Shown here: piece by piece, positions 51,630 to 61,750 of the stretch
How the letters are laid out: the number at the start of each line of letters is the position of its first letter
Numbering within the stretch: position 1 is the stretch's first letter
Assembly: GCF_024584435.1 (NCBI RefSeq)
Contig: NZ_CP102197.1
Location: 248,001 to 312,000 of the forward strand
Length of the DNA stretch: 64,000 nt
Origin: Schaalia odontolytica
Lineage (GTDB): Bacteria > Actinomycetota > Actinomycetes > Actinomycetales > Actinomycetaceae
Reading direction: 5' to 3'
Position numbers and translations under genes: made by a program
The notes under the pieces: model-generated
The model's database searches: none
What the model saw: the letters and a program-made list of their open reading frames with translations, nothing else
What the model was told of the DNA's origin: nothing

Positions 51630-52199
51630 CTAGGCGTTGAGGCCATCGCCGGTGACGATAATGAGATTGCACTGCGCGGAGACAGCAAACTCGCGGATCT
51701 CGAATGATCCCCAGTCCGAATAGATGGCGTCCGGATCGGTGCCGAGGACCTTGTTTGCAACGGCCGGATCAACGGTCGTGAAAGAGCATTCCTCAGGTAC
51801 GTACTCGAACAAGAGAGGGTGGATGCCGGGCAACAACGAAGATCCTCCGATGTTGTCATCTACGAACATGGCGATCGTCGTGTCGGGGACCTCGGCGACA
51901 CCGGTCAGCCAGAATTGGCGGTCCGGCGTCGGCTCCCGGTCGGCGCCATCCCGGAAATGTGCCGTGATAACGTGCCCGTCGGCCGCCCCCAGTCCGGGCA
52001 TACGCTCGTTGAATGAGTCGACACGCTCCTGTACCTTCAGCTCGTCATCGGTCTCGTACGTGAACTCGGCGAAGCGTGGGTCCTGCGGGTACTGAGTCGG
52101 GGTGGCCCTCGGTGTGTTCTTGGGGGTGAACGGGTTGCAGGCAGCGGTGAGCGCCGCGACGGCGAGCGTAGATGCAAGGAGCTTAAGAGGGGTCTTCAT
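51630..52199 (-). CDS. Lipoprotein of the paralogous immunity-like family, copy 2
   Basis: 189 residues. Signal peptide, lipobox LTAAC, then NPFTPKNTPRATPTQYPQDP shared almost exactly with copy 4, followed by a middle region that differs strongly (VITAHFRDGADREPT). The LLPGIHPLLFEYVPEEC and SAQCNLIIVTGDG elements keep the family pattern. Conserved N-terminus with variable core is what gene conversion plus diversifying selection would give. About 100 bp separate it from copy 1. Confidence 0.8.
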   Translation of the reverse strand: MKTPLKLLASTLAVAALTAACNPFTPKNTPRATPTQYPQDPRFAEFTYETDDELKVQERVDSFNERMPGLGAADGHVITAHFRDGADREPTPDRQFWLTGVAEVPDTTIAMFVDDNIGGSSLLPGIHPLLFEYVPEECSFTTVDPAVANKVLGTDPDAIYSDWGSFEIREFAVSAQCNLIIVTGDGLNA

Positions 52200-52303
52200 G
52201 TGTTTCTTTAGGTGAAGTCTTCGGTACTTTCGTCAACGAGGCCGGGGGAGTTACCACTGCGCTCCTGGAGAGCATGTCATGGTGGCGATGGTCAGGAGAA
52301 TCG

Positions 52304-52888
52304 TTACTGGGATTGGCCAGGATACGAAGGGGGAGTGAAACTGTGCCCGAGCGCTGTTATGACGATGAGATTGCAGTCTTCTGACGCTGCGAGTCCGGTG
52401 ATGTCGATCGGAGCGAAGCCTTTCGTTGCCTCGTCTAGGTCTACTCCGAGGCGATCATTGGCGAATGCGGTGTCAATGTTCGTGAAGTGGCAGTCCTGGG
52501 GGACGTACTCGTACAGTCCTGGGTAGATCCCGGGCAGAAGGGACGAGTCGCCGATGCTGCCGTTGATGAGCTGCGCGATTGTCTCATCCGGGACAGTAGC
52601 GACAGCCGTGATCCAGAATTCTGGTTCCGTCTGGGGAACGCCGATACCCGAACGTGAGTATTCGACGACGACGTGAGCTTCCGTGGCGTTGATCTTAGGC
52701 CAGCGTAGGTTGAGGGAATCGACGCGTGTTTGGACCTTTGGTTCTTCGTTAAAGTCAAAGACGAACTCGGAGAAGCGGGGATCCTGCGGGTATTGAGGCG
52801 CGGAGGCTTTGGGGGTGAACGGGTTGCAGGCAGCGGTGAGCGCCGCGACGACGAGCATGGGAAGAAACAAACGAAAGTGTGACTTCAT
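52304..52888 (-). CDS. Lipoprotein of the paralogous immunity-like family, copy 1
   Basis: 194 residues. Signal peptide LPMLVVAALTAAC with lipobox Cys, then NPFTPKASAPQYPQDPRFSE, VVVEYSRSG, ATVPDETIAQLI, LLPGIYPGLYEYVPQDC and SEDCNLIVITALGHS. It is closest to the toxin gene, 3 bp after the 120-residue gene, and so the most probable cognate lipoprotein. No enzyme motif is present. Confidence 0.8.
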   Translation of the reverse strand: MKSHFRLFLPMLVVAALTAACNPFTPKASAPQYPQDPRFSEFVFDFNEEPKVQTRVDSLNLRWPKINATEAHVVVEYSRSGIGVPQTEPEFWITAVATVPDETIAQLINGSIGDSSLLPGIYPGLYEYVPQDCHFTNIDTAFANDRLGVDLDEATKGFAPIDITGLAASEDCNLIVITALGHSFTPPSYPGQSQ

Positions 52889-52891
52889 TGG

Positions 52892-53254
52892 TCAGGCTCC
52901 GACAGGGAACAAGATGTACACGTAGTTCCCGCAGACCGCCACGTCGGTCGCGGGAAAGCTGAGGCCCAGATATGTTGGCAGGTCGGGTCCCGTCAACCAG
53001 GTCTCGCCTATAAGGTGCGCGAGACTGTCAGGCAGGTGGAGCTCGCCAGTGTATTCACCGATGCAATGCTCGGCGAAAACTCTACTCCACTCGTCGGTCG
53101 CCTCCACGCAGATAATCAAAAACCTGTCTGAAGGCCCGATCAGAAGTTCCCCTGGGCGCAGGAAAATGCTCCGGTCCAGGATCTGAAAACAACCGTGCGC
53201 CGGAAACAAACGGTCGAGCCATTCATCCGATAGTAGCTGTCGTGAACTCACCAT
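52892..53254 (-). CDS. Small cytoplasmic protein coupled to the LXG-like toxin, possible immunity or adaptor
   Basis: 120 residues with no signal peptide. The start overlaps the toxin stop (ATGGTGA), so it is translated together with it. The sequence is mixed alpha/beta (LFPAHGCFQILDRSIFLRPG, AVCGNYVYILFPVGA) and I do not recognise it. In toxin operons this position is usually that of the cognate immunity protein. The following lipoproteins compete for that role; both could be needed if the toxin acts on two faces of the membrane. Confidence 0.6.
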   Translation of the reverse strand: MVSSRQLLSDEWLDRLFPAHGCFQILDRSIFLRPGELLIGPSDRFLIICVEATDEWSRVFAEHCIGEYTGELHLPDSLAHLIGETWLTGPDLPTYLGLSFPATDVAVCGNYVYILFPVGA

Positions 53255-54462
53255 GGCTTGTACTTTTCGTAGTCTTTCGTCTTGCGGTCTTCATTGCTTT
53301 CGGTAGCCTGCGTATCCAGCATGGGAGGCTGTTCACCGACCTTCCACGTGTAGGTGCGGGTCACACTGCCGCTGCTTTGGAAGCTCTTGCCCCACCCGAG
53401 CTCCTCAAAGCGCCCGTTGACAGCATCTGGCGTGCCTGAACCTGAGTCATGCTCGCCCCGATTGAAATTCCACTTATCCCGAGCGTAGACGGTGACGGTC
53501 GCGGTCACGGTGTCCCCCTCCACTTTGACGGCCGTGTTGGTGTACATCGTGTGGCCGCCAATGGTTCTCTGCCAGTTTTCGGTGGCCGGATTGGGGACTG
53601 AATGCTTAGGGGAATATAGCGTCACGTCAGTCTGGCCGGCCATCACTGCCTCGTTTGCAGCCTGCAGTGATGCATTGAGGTCCGTGTTGACGTAGTTTCG
53701 GATTGCGGCGTCGTCCCTGTACGCCTTTTCGTAGTCAAAGGTCTTGGGGGTGCCCGTATTTTCCCGAAAGTGCCCGTAGAAGTCGGCTGAGTCGTAGTGT
53801 TGCAATACCCCGGCCGCCGCTAGCTGCATGACCTTCCACTTGCGCCAGTTGTCGTAGTCCTCCTGAGTTGCCTGGCCTGCTTTCGACCCGTATGGAAAAT
53901 CGTCGTCCCACTCGATGGTTCGGTCGGGTTCGATGGTTGAGAAGCCCTGTGATGTTGTGTAGGGTTTGACATATTCACCCGAATCGGTGGCCGCTTGTAG
54001 GTCATACCGTTCGAAAGTTGACACCAACATACTCAGGATCATTTGCCGTCCACTAGCGTCGATAAACTTCGCCCCGAGGTAGGCAGGAGAAACTGCCGAC
54101 AAAAAAGTATTCGAAGGGGTGACGATCCAGTTGTTGTTCACACAAAATGCATCAAGTTCTGCCTCATCAACATAATCGATCACGTCGCGTTGAAGCCGCT
54201 GCTTGTTAGTGCGATATGTGGTGAGTGCCGCCTGTGTCTGTTGGATCATGGTCATGTGAGCGTTGATCCGCTGCGCGAGTGTGTCCAGCTTGGCGATGAT
54301 CGCTTGGGCACTCTGTCCCTGCATGCCCGACGCAATTGTCTCCTTGGCGTGGGCGATATCGTCCAGCTTGTCCTGATTGGCTTGCAGCTGCCCGTCAAGC
54401 TCCTCGATCGCGGCGGTAAAGGGTCTTAGATCAAGCGCGTACAGTTCGGTTTTAGTGACCAT
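53248..54462 (-). CDS. LXG-like polymorphic toxin, putative type VII secretion substrate
   Basis: 404 residues. Residues 1-125 are long helices with an SGMQG turn (TKTELYALDLRPFTAAIEEL, LQANQDKLDDI, LQRDVIDYVDEAEL), the layout of LXG/WxG substrates. After a linker, residues about 190-404 form a globular C-terminal domain with acidic and aromatic blocks (IEWDDDFPYGSK, TFDYEKAYRDDAAI, TVTVYARDKWNFNRGEHD, GRFEELGWGKSFQSSGSV). That last block resembles the end of many polymorphic toxins (DRYNF-like, then G-A-K-x-F), but I cannot name the enzyme. Lipoprotein genes downstream suggest an extracytoplasmic target. No secretion ATPase is in the window. Confidence 0.68.
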   Translation of the reverse strand: MVTKTELYALDLRPFTAAIEELDGQLQANQDKLDDIAHAKETIASGMQGQSAQAIIAKLDTLAQRINAHMTMIQQTQAALTTYRTNKQRLQRDVIDYVDEAELDAFCVNNNWIVTPSNTFLSAVSPAYLGAKFIDASGRQMILSMLVSTFERYDLQAATDSGEYVKPYTTSQGFSTIEPDRTIEWDDDFPYGSKAGQATQEDYDNWRKWKVMQLAAAGVLQHYDSADFYGHFRENTGTPKTFDYEKAYRDDAAIRNYVNTDLNASLQAANEAVMAGQTDVTLYSPKHSVPNPATENWQRTIGGHTMYTNTAVKVEGDTVTATVTVYARDKWNFNRGEHDSGSGTPDAVNGRFEELGWGKSFQSSGSVTRTYTWKVGEQPPMLDTQATESNEDRKTKDYEKYKPW

Positions 54463-54468
54463 CTGAGA

Positions 54469-54747
54469 TTACCCCTCGATAAGAGCAGCAAGTGAATTCG
54501 CGATGTCATTCTCTATCGCCTCGAACGCCTGGAGCGTCTCCAACATGCTGGAGTGCATTGCCTTGAGTTCGTCCTGGATACTCGCTTCTTCTGCGTTGAG
54601 GTCATTGATCGGCTCGCTCACCCGTTGCGCGTAGACGTGGCTGCAGGCGTCCCCTGTAGGAGGCGTCACCTTGGTGCAGGTCGCCGCTTCGTCCACGTAT
54701 TGAGCGGCCGTGCGTAGGGCGTCGCTGGAAAAACTTAAGTCAGCCAC
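54469..54747 (-). CDS. Small helical partner protein of the LXG-like toxin
   Basis: 92 residues, six bases upstream of the toxin. It begins LSFSSDALRTAAQYVDEAA, has Cys residues in TCTKV and DACSHVY, and ends with a helix (LETLQAFEAIENDIANSL). It is homologous in plan to the product at 49823-50116. Probably an export partner of the toxin, like the small proteins found before LXG genes. It is the first gene of the toxin operon. Confidence 0.65.
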   Translation of the reverse strand: MADLSFSSDALRTAAQYVDEAATCTKVTPPTGDACSHVYAQRVSEPINDLNAEEASIQDELKAMHSSMLETLQAFEAIENDIANSLAALIEG

Positions 54748-54790
54748 TTTCGTGTCCTTCGTCGGTGCTTCTGATGGGAGCCTACAAGGC

Positions 54791-54827
54791 GCAGGTCTCG
54801 GGAGGCAAATCGCCTCCCGAGACCTGC
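54791..54827. terminator. Hairpin terminator after lctP
   Basis: A perfect 16-bp stem (GCAGGTCTCGGGAGGC) with a 5-base loop (AAATC), 20 bp past the lctP stop on the minus strand. It separates lctP from the toxin operon. Confidence 0.88.
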
Positions 54828-54846
54828 CGAGCGGGCGTGGCGCTGC

Positions 54847-56508
54847 TCAGTTCGGCATGTAGGCGCCGAGCCAGCCCTGGGATGCGACGAACACCAGGAC
54901 ACACAGGACCAGGAGCAGGCCGATCGAATAGGGAGCGGCTTTCTTGAGGATCTCCGCGTCCGATCCTTCCGCATCGACCGAGGTCGCCGCAATCGCCAGG
55001 TTCTGCGGGGAGACGATCTTTCCGATGCCGCCACCGATCGTGTTGGCCGCCAGGAGGATGCGCGGATCCAGGCCGGCTCCGGCGGCCGCCGTGGACTGGA
55101 GGTTCGCGAAGAGGGCACCCGCGGAGGTCGCGGAGCCTGCGACGGCGGTGCCGATCCACCCCAGGATGGGGGAGAGGAAGGCGAACGCGGCGCCCGTCGT
55201 GGCCAGCGCGGCGCCGATGGAGGTGGTCTGACCCGAGAAGTTCATGACGAAGGCCAGGGCCATCACGGAGGCGATGGTCAGGATCGCCATGCGCAGAGAG
55301 TAGATGGTGCGCGGCAGCACGGCGAACATCTCGCCCACCGAGGTCTGGAAGCGCCCAGCCGAAGAGTTCATCCCATACACGATCGCCACGATGATGCCGG
55401 TGACGAAGATCCACGTACCGGGGTTGGACAGGACCTGCAGCGAGTAGATCGCCGCCCCCGATGGCTGACCGTCGGCGCCTAGCAGATTGCCGTAGATGCC
55501 CGGCCAGGGGATCTTCACGTCCGTGGAGGACAGGAACGCGGTGATCGGCTTCGCGAGCTTGGTGATCGCGATGATGACGACGACGAGCACGTAGGGCAGC
55601 AGTGCCAGGCCGATGCGCGCACCCGTGGGCTTGTCGGACTCATCGGTCGTGGTTGCGCATTCCTCGGGTGTCGTGGGGCCCCACAGCAGCAGGAACACGT
55701 AGCAGGCGGCGAATCCGAGCAGGGAGGCGACGACGGCGGTCAGCTCGTAGGAGATCGCGGGGGTGAAGAAGTGTCCTACGCCGGCGGCCGTGCCCGCGAC
55801 GAGACCGAGGGGCCACAGCTGACGGACGCCTCGGCCACCATCCAGGATGAAGAGCATGAGGAAGGGAATGAAGAGGCAGAAGACCCAGGTCAGGTGCCCC
55901 ATGTTGGCGGCCACCTCCGTTGCCTCGGCGCCGCCGAGCTTGCCGGCGGTGGTCGTGGGGATCGCCATCGCACCGAAGCCGACGTTGATAGCGTTGCCGA
56001 CGACCGTGACGACGGCCGCCTTGATCTTCGACACGCCCAGGGTGACCAGCATCGCGCAGGTGATGGCGACGGGGGCTCCGAAGCCCGCCAGCCCCTCAAG
56101 CAGGCCGCAGAAGCAGAAAGCGACGATGAGCGCCTGAGCGCGCTGGTCGCCCCGCCCGATCGCGTTAAAGACGGCCTTCAGGTCGGCGCTGCGTCCCGAC
56201 TTCTCGGTGAGGTTGTACAGCCACACCGCGGCAATGATGATGTAGATGATCGGCATGAATCCCATCGCGGCGCCCTGCGTGCCCGCCAGCAGTGCCAGGT
56301 CGATGGGCATGTGAAAGGCGAAGACCGCGATGATGAGCGAGAGCACGAGAGCGATGATCGAGCACCAGTGGGTCGCCACCTTGAAGACGCCCATGAGGAC
56401 GAAGAAGACGACGAGGGGAAGAAGCCCCACGACGGCGGTGAGGAAGACGTTGCCCGCGACTGCGGTTGTCGACGGGGTAAAGGATTGGGCTAACAAGAGA
56501 GAAGTCAT
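54847..56508 (-). CDS. lctP: L-lactate permease (LctP family)
   Basis: 553 residues from ATG 56508; the frame to 56538 adds an unsupported extension. It has about 13-14 hydrophobic segments and LctP-type blocks: GLLEGLAGFGAPVAITCAML, NAINVGFGAMAIPTTTAG, PILGWIGTAVAGSATSAGAL and ANTIGGGIGKIVSPQNLAIA. It is a proton-coupled L-lactate importer. It belongs functionally with lutABC at 45972-49051, now separated from it by the toxin island. Confidence 0.95.
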   Translation of the reverse strand: MTSLLLAQSFTPSTTAVAGNVFLTAVVGLLPLVVFFVLMGVFKVATHWCSIIALVLSLIIAVFAFHMPIDLALLAGTQGAAMGFMPIIYIIIAAVWLYNLTEKSGRSADLKAVFNAIGRGDQRAQALIVAFCFCGLLEGLAGFGAPVAITCAMLVTLGVSKIKAAVVTVVGNAINVGFGAMAIPTTTAGKLGGAEATEVAANMGHLTWVFCLFIPFLMLFILDGGRGVRQLWPLGLVAGTAAGVGHFFTPAISYELTAVVASLLGFAACYVFLLLWGPTTPEECATTTDESDKPTGARIGLALLPYVLVVVIIAITKLAKPITAFLSSTDVKIPWPGIYGNLLGADGQPSGAAIYSLQVLSNPGTWIFVTGIIVAIVYGMNSSAGRFQTSVGEMFAVLPRTIYSLRMAILTIASVMALAFVMNFSGQTTSIGAALATTGAAFAFLSPILGWIGTAVAGSATSAGALFANLQSTAAAGAGLDPRILLAANTIGGGIGKIVSPQNLAIAATSVDAEGSDAEILKKAAPYSIGLLLVLCVLVFVASQGWLGAYMPN

Positions 56509-56669
56509 GGCTGCTCCGCGCGTCAGTGAGTGGGACATTGGACCCAGTTATCATGACATATGAAGGCGGGGGTGTACACATTTTTGCGCATTTTTCTTTG
56601 GCAGTGCTGGCCGGGGGAGCGCGCCGCATCTCACGTCCAGCATGCGCAGCTCCGCCCCTCCGGCGATAG

Positions 56670-58445
<1,776 letters not shown>

Positions 58446-58475
58446 GCGGGCGGGGAGCCGACAGAAGCCTGGGCT

Positions 58476-58507
58476 GCCCCGGCCTCGCGCCTCAACGAGG
58501 CCGGGGC
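58476..58507. terminator. Bidirectional hairpin terminator
   Basis: A perfect 12-bp stem (GCCCCGGCCTCG) with an 8-base loop lies between the convergent leuA and the first TetR gene. Confidence 0.85.
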
Positions 58508-58511
58508 GCGC

Positions 58512-59096
58512 CTAGCCGCGCGGAGCCGAGGAGCTCGGATCCTCGGCGAAGAGGGTGAGGGCGCGGCGCACCTGACCACGAAGGACGCGCGAAATCCTCT
58601 CGGTGAGGAGGAACGGGTCCGCGCTCATGCCGGTTGCCAGCCACTGGCAGACGTGGCCGAGAACCGAGAGGGTGAAGTGGTCGGTGACGAACGCTCGGTC
58701 TTCCTCGCTGACGTCCAGCCCCTCGCTGTGATGGGCGACGATAGGCTCCATGACGGACCGCAGCTGGCGGTGGAGGAAGACCTGGAGCTCGTCCATCGTC
58801 AGCGACGACACCACGGATCTGGTCTCCTGGGGGTGTGCCTGCATCCACACGAGCATCGACAACAGCCCATCGGACCAGTTCTCGGGCGTCGAGTGAGCGA
58901 CGATCTGGTCGGCGACCTCGCGTTTGAAGACCCACGCGGTCAGGTCGCGGATGTCGGAGAAATGGTAGTAGAAGGCCTGACGGGTCACGCCGGCGGCGCG
59001 CGTGAGACCGGAGACCGTCACCTTTGAGAGGGGCACGGTCTTCAGCGCGTCACGCAGGGCGAGAGCAAATCTTGTTTTCGCATCGGTGTGGGCCAT
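58512..59096 (-). CDS. TetR-family transcriptional regulator
   Basis: 194 residues. The helix-turn-helix is VTVSGLTRAAGVTRQAFYYH then FSDIRDLTAWVFKRE, the usual TetR pattern, followed by an all-helical ligand or dimer domain. The DLTAWVF form is seen in the DhaS-like branch. A paralogue lies just upstream at 59410-59949 with nearly the same DNA-reading helix (GVTRQAFYYHFS), so the two may bind similar operators. No target gene is adjacent. Confidence 0.9.
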   Translation of the reverse strand: MAHTDAKTRFALALRDALKTVPLSKVTVSGLTRAAGVTRQAFYYHFSDIRDLTAWVFKREVADQIVAHSTPENWSDGLLSMLVWMQAHPQETRSVVSSLTMDELQVFLHRQLRSVMEPIVAHHSEGLDVSEEDRAFVTDHFTLSVLGHVCQWLATGMSADPFLLTERISRVLRGQVRRALTLFAEDPSSSAPRG

Positions 59097-59409
59097 GGGA
59101 GATCCTCGTCGACAGCACAGACTTGTTTCGGCGAACTATACATGCCAGAACGCGGAACCGCGAAATCCTGCCCGTAGGCAGAACTAGACAATTGTATAAC
59201 GCGGCGAACCTCACACGCATCCAGTCTGAGTGTAATGGGCGCGACATCGCGCGGCGGTGGCGTTGGGTGGGCTGCGAATCGGTCGGACGCCCGAGAGCTG
59301 ATTTGTGACAACGCCGCGGTCGCCTAGGGGCGGCGAAACCCCGGCCCGCGTGGAGCGAGGCCGGGGTTGAAGTCGGCGTGTGTGCCTGAGCGCGGTTGGT
59401 GGGAGTGCG
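59097..59409. other. 313-bp intergenic region between two TetR genes
   Basis: It contains the control region of the first TetR gene and the terminator hairpin of the second. The only palindrome noted is ACAATTGT at 59188-59195, which is short. No gene is supported here. Confidence 0.55.
59337..59368 (-). terminator. Hairpin terminator after the second TetR gene
   Basis: A 10-bp stem (AACCCCGGCC) with a 12-base loop, 41 bp past the stop of the minus-strand TetR gene. Confidence 0.7.
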
Positions 59410-59949
59410 CTACTTGGTGATCCGAGCCAGTGCCGGTCCGGTCTGGTCGGTCATGAGGATCTTCATGCGTGCGATTGCGAGCGAAGGGTTAACCTCCAGC
59501 CCGGAGAGCATCCACTGGGCAATGTGCGCGGTCGCGGCGAGCGCGAAGTGCTGGGCGACCACGTCGCGCGCCGTGGCCGAGGCCGAGGACGGCAGCCGGG
59601 GCTCGATCTGCTCCTGGATCTTCGAGGCGAAGAATGCCCACAGGTCGTTCGACTCGATGGTCTTCATCGCCGCGGAGGCCTCGTCGCGATGGTTGTGGAT
59701 CCACATCATCGTCGCCTCCACCGCGTCGAGCCAGTTGTCCGAACTGGCGGTCAGTCGCGATGTGATCTCCTCGCGGAACACCCAGGCGTTGAGATCATTG
59801 AGGGAGCTGAAGTGGTAATAGAATGCTTGACGGGTGACCCCTGCTGAGCGTGTCAGCGCGCTGACAGAGATCTTTGACAGGGGCGTCTGTGTGAGTGCCT
59901 GGCGCAGTGCCGTGCCAAGCTTTTCACGGGCGTCAATCGGGGGTGCCAT
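59410..59949 (-). CDS. TetR-family transcriptional regulator, paralogue
   Basis: 179 residues. The helix-turn-helix ISVSALTRSAGVTRQAFYYH then FSSLNDLNAWVFREE is nearly the same as in the 58512 product, whereas the ligand-binding parts differ more. The two genes look like an old tandem duplication with retained DNA specificity. An imperfect inverted repeat upstream (59976-59994) may be its own operator. Confidence 0.9.
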   Translation of the reverse strand: MAPPIDAREKLGTALRQALTQTPLSKISVSALTRSAGVTRQAFYYHFSSLNDLNAWVFREEITSRLTASSDNWLDAVEATMMWIHNHRDEASAAMKTIESNDLWAFFASKIQEQIEPRLPSSASATARDVVAQHFALAATAHIAQWMLSGLEVNPSLAIARMKILMTDQTGPALARITK

Positions 59950-59975
59950 CTGTATCCTTCCTTCAATGGTTGTGA

Positions 59976-59994
59976 GTAAACTATAATAAGTTAC
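59976..59994. promoter_or_regulatory. Putative TetR autoregulatory operator
   Basis: GTAAACTATAATAAGTTAC is an imperfect 19-bp inverted repeat 26 bases upstream of the second TetR start and includes a TATAAT-like -10 element. A related half (GAAAACTATCTAGTT) follows at once. The position fits repressor binding over the promoter. Confidence 0.4.
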
Positions 59995-60188
59995 GAGAAA
60001 ACTATCTAGTTGAATTCTGTTCTTTGTGTGTGCTCTCGACCACGCTGTCAGTTTCTCATACTTTCGTGACGCCGTGCGCGGTAATGCTTGTCGGTGGACA
60101 CGACACCCCCTTTCACAGGCGATTTCGCGCCGAGCGCACGGGGGTGACGGCGGGCGCCCGCGCCACGCTGCCGTGACACAATGGCTGC

Positions 60189-60929
60189 GTGATGAAGTCC
60201 TATCGTGACGAGGCGATCGTCCTGCGCACCCACAAACTGGGTGAGGCGGATCGCATCATCACCCTGCTCACCGCCGAACACGGCCAGGTTCGCTCGGTCG
60301 CGAAAGGGGTGCGGCGCACGACCTCCAAGTTCGGTGCCCGAGTCGAGCCCTTCTCCGTCATCGACGCGCAGCTCCACCGCGGACGAACCCTGGATACCCT
60401 CACGCAGGTCGCCTCGATCGCCCAATACGGCGACGCCATCGCCGCCAACTACGACCTCTACCTGGCTGCCACCGTCATCGTCGAGACCGCAGAGCGCCTC
60501 ACGACCGATGCCACCGATGGCACGCACTCGCAGTACCTCCTGCTCCTGGGGGCTCTCAACGCGCTGGCGCGCTCCCGGCACGACCCGACCCTGATTCGCA
60601 CCTCCTACACGCTGCGAGCCCTCGCCCTGGCGGGTTGGGCGCCCTCGTGCTTCGACTGTGCGATCTGCGGCAGCAAAGGACCGCACGGGTCCTTCTCCAT
60701 CCCCGATGGCGGCACGGTGTGCGACACCTGTCGTCCGCCCGGCGCCTCCTCGCCCGCCCCGGACACGGTTGCCTTGCTCGGCCAGCTTCTCAGCGGAGAC
60801 TGGGCGCGGGCGGACGGGTGCGAGTCCTACGCGCGCGCCGAGGCCTCGGGCCTCATCTCGTCGTACACTCAATGGCACCTGGAGCGTCGCCTGCGCTCAC
60901 TCAGCGTCATCGACAGGAGCCGCTCATGA
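60189..60929 (+). CDS. recO: DNA repair protein RecO
   Basis: 246 residues from GTG 60189, or 245 from ATG 60192; no ribosome site is present. The -10-like CACAAT six bases upstream favours a leaderless GTG start. The N-terminal OB fold (YRDEAIVLRTHKLGEADRII) and KGVRRTTSKFGARVEPF are standard RecO. The zinc-finger cysteines are CAICG and CDTC near 157-181. RecO loads RecA at gaps together with RecR. It overlaps uppS by 4 bp. Confidence 0.94.
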   Translation: MMKSYRDEAIVLRTHKLGEADRIITLLTAEHGQVRSVAKGVRRTTSKFGARVEPFSVIDAQLHRGRTLDTLTQVASIAQYGDAIAANYDLYLAATVIVETAERLTTDATDGTHSQYLLLLGALNALARSRHDPTLIRTSYTLRALALAGWAPSCFDCAICGSKGPHGSFSIPDGGTVCDTCRPPGASSPAPDTVALLGQLLSGDWARADGCESYARAEASGLISSYTQWHLERRLRSLSVIDRSRS

Positions 60930-61750
60930 CGAAGACTCGACTCACCCCCGTTGACCGCGCCCCCGCCGACCCCGCGGCGCCGCTGCTCGGACCGGGCCAG
61001 TGGCACCGCAGCGCGCCCGACTTCCGCCGCGGCGAGGTGCCCGCCCACGTCGCCCTCATCATGGACGGAAATGGCAGATGGGCCAACGGCCGGGGCCTCG
61101 GTCGAACCGAGGGGCACCGTGCGGGGGAGTACGCCCTCATGGACACGATCGCCGGAGCGATCGATGCCGGCGTGCGCTACCTGAGCGTCTACACGTTTTC
61201 GACAGAAAACTGGAAGCGCTCGCCCGCCGAAGTCTCCTTCATCATGAACTACGCCTCCGACGTGCTCGCCAGGAGAACGGATCAGCTCGCCCAGTGGGGA
61301 GTTCACGTCAGGTGGAGTGGGCGGCGTCCCAGGCTCTGGAGAAGCGTCATCAATGCCCTCGAGAAAGCCGACCGCGCCACCTCGCACTGCTCCACGCTCG
61401 ACCTCATCATGTGCGTGAACTACGGGGGGCGAGCCGAGCTGGCTGACGCTGCTCGCTCCATTGCCGAGGGCGTGGCCGCCGGTCGGCTCAGCCCGCGTGG
61501 CGTGACCGAAAAGACCCTCGCGCGTCACCTCTATCTGCCCGATGTCCCCGATGTCGACCTGATGATTCGTACCTCGGGGGAGCAGCGCATCTCCAACTAC
61601 CTTCTGTGGCAGATGGCCTACGCTGAAATGATGTTCGTCGACACCCCCTGGCCGGCCTTTGATCGCGAGGAACTGTGGGGGTGTCTGGAGGAATTCGCCG
61701 GGCGCGAGCGGCGCTTCGGTGGCGCCGTCGACCGGGTAGCCCAAGCCTAG
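60926..61750 (+). CDS. uppS: Isoprenyl transferase (undecaprenyl diphosphate synthase family)
   Basis: 274 residues from ATG 60926 (ATGA overlap with recO, GGAG upstream). Cis-prenyltransferase motifs: HVALIMDGNGRWAN with the catalytic Asp, LSVYTFSTENWKR, NYGGRAEL and DLMIRTSGEQRISNYLLWQ. It makes the polyprenyl diphosphate carrier for wall synthesis. The recO-uppS pair is common in actinobacteria. The stop overlaps the end of the convergent DedA-like gene by 4 bp. Confidence 0.95.
   Translation: MTKTRLTPVDRAPADPAAPLLGPGQWHRSAPDFRRGEVPAHVALIMDGNGRWANGRGLGRTEGHRAGEYALMDTIAGAIDAGVRYLSVYTFSTENWKRSPAEVSFIMNYASDVLARRTDQLAQWGVHVRWSGRRPRLWRSVINALEKADRATSHCSTLDLIMCVNYGGRAELADAARSIAEGVAAGRLSPRGVTEKTLARHLYLPDVPDVDLMIRTSGEQRISNYLLWQMAYAEMMFVDTPWPAFDREELWGCLEEFAGRERRFGGAVDRVAQA

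Noticed and set aside
58512..59949. The two TetR proteins as regulators of the DUF5692 palindrome at 9397
   Set aside because: They are 50 kb away, and the repeats near their own promoters do not resemble ACACTA-N3-TAGTGT.
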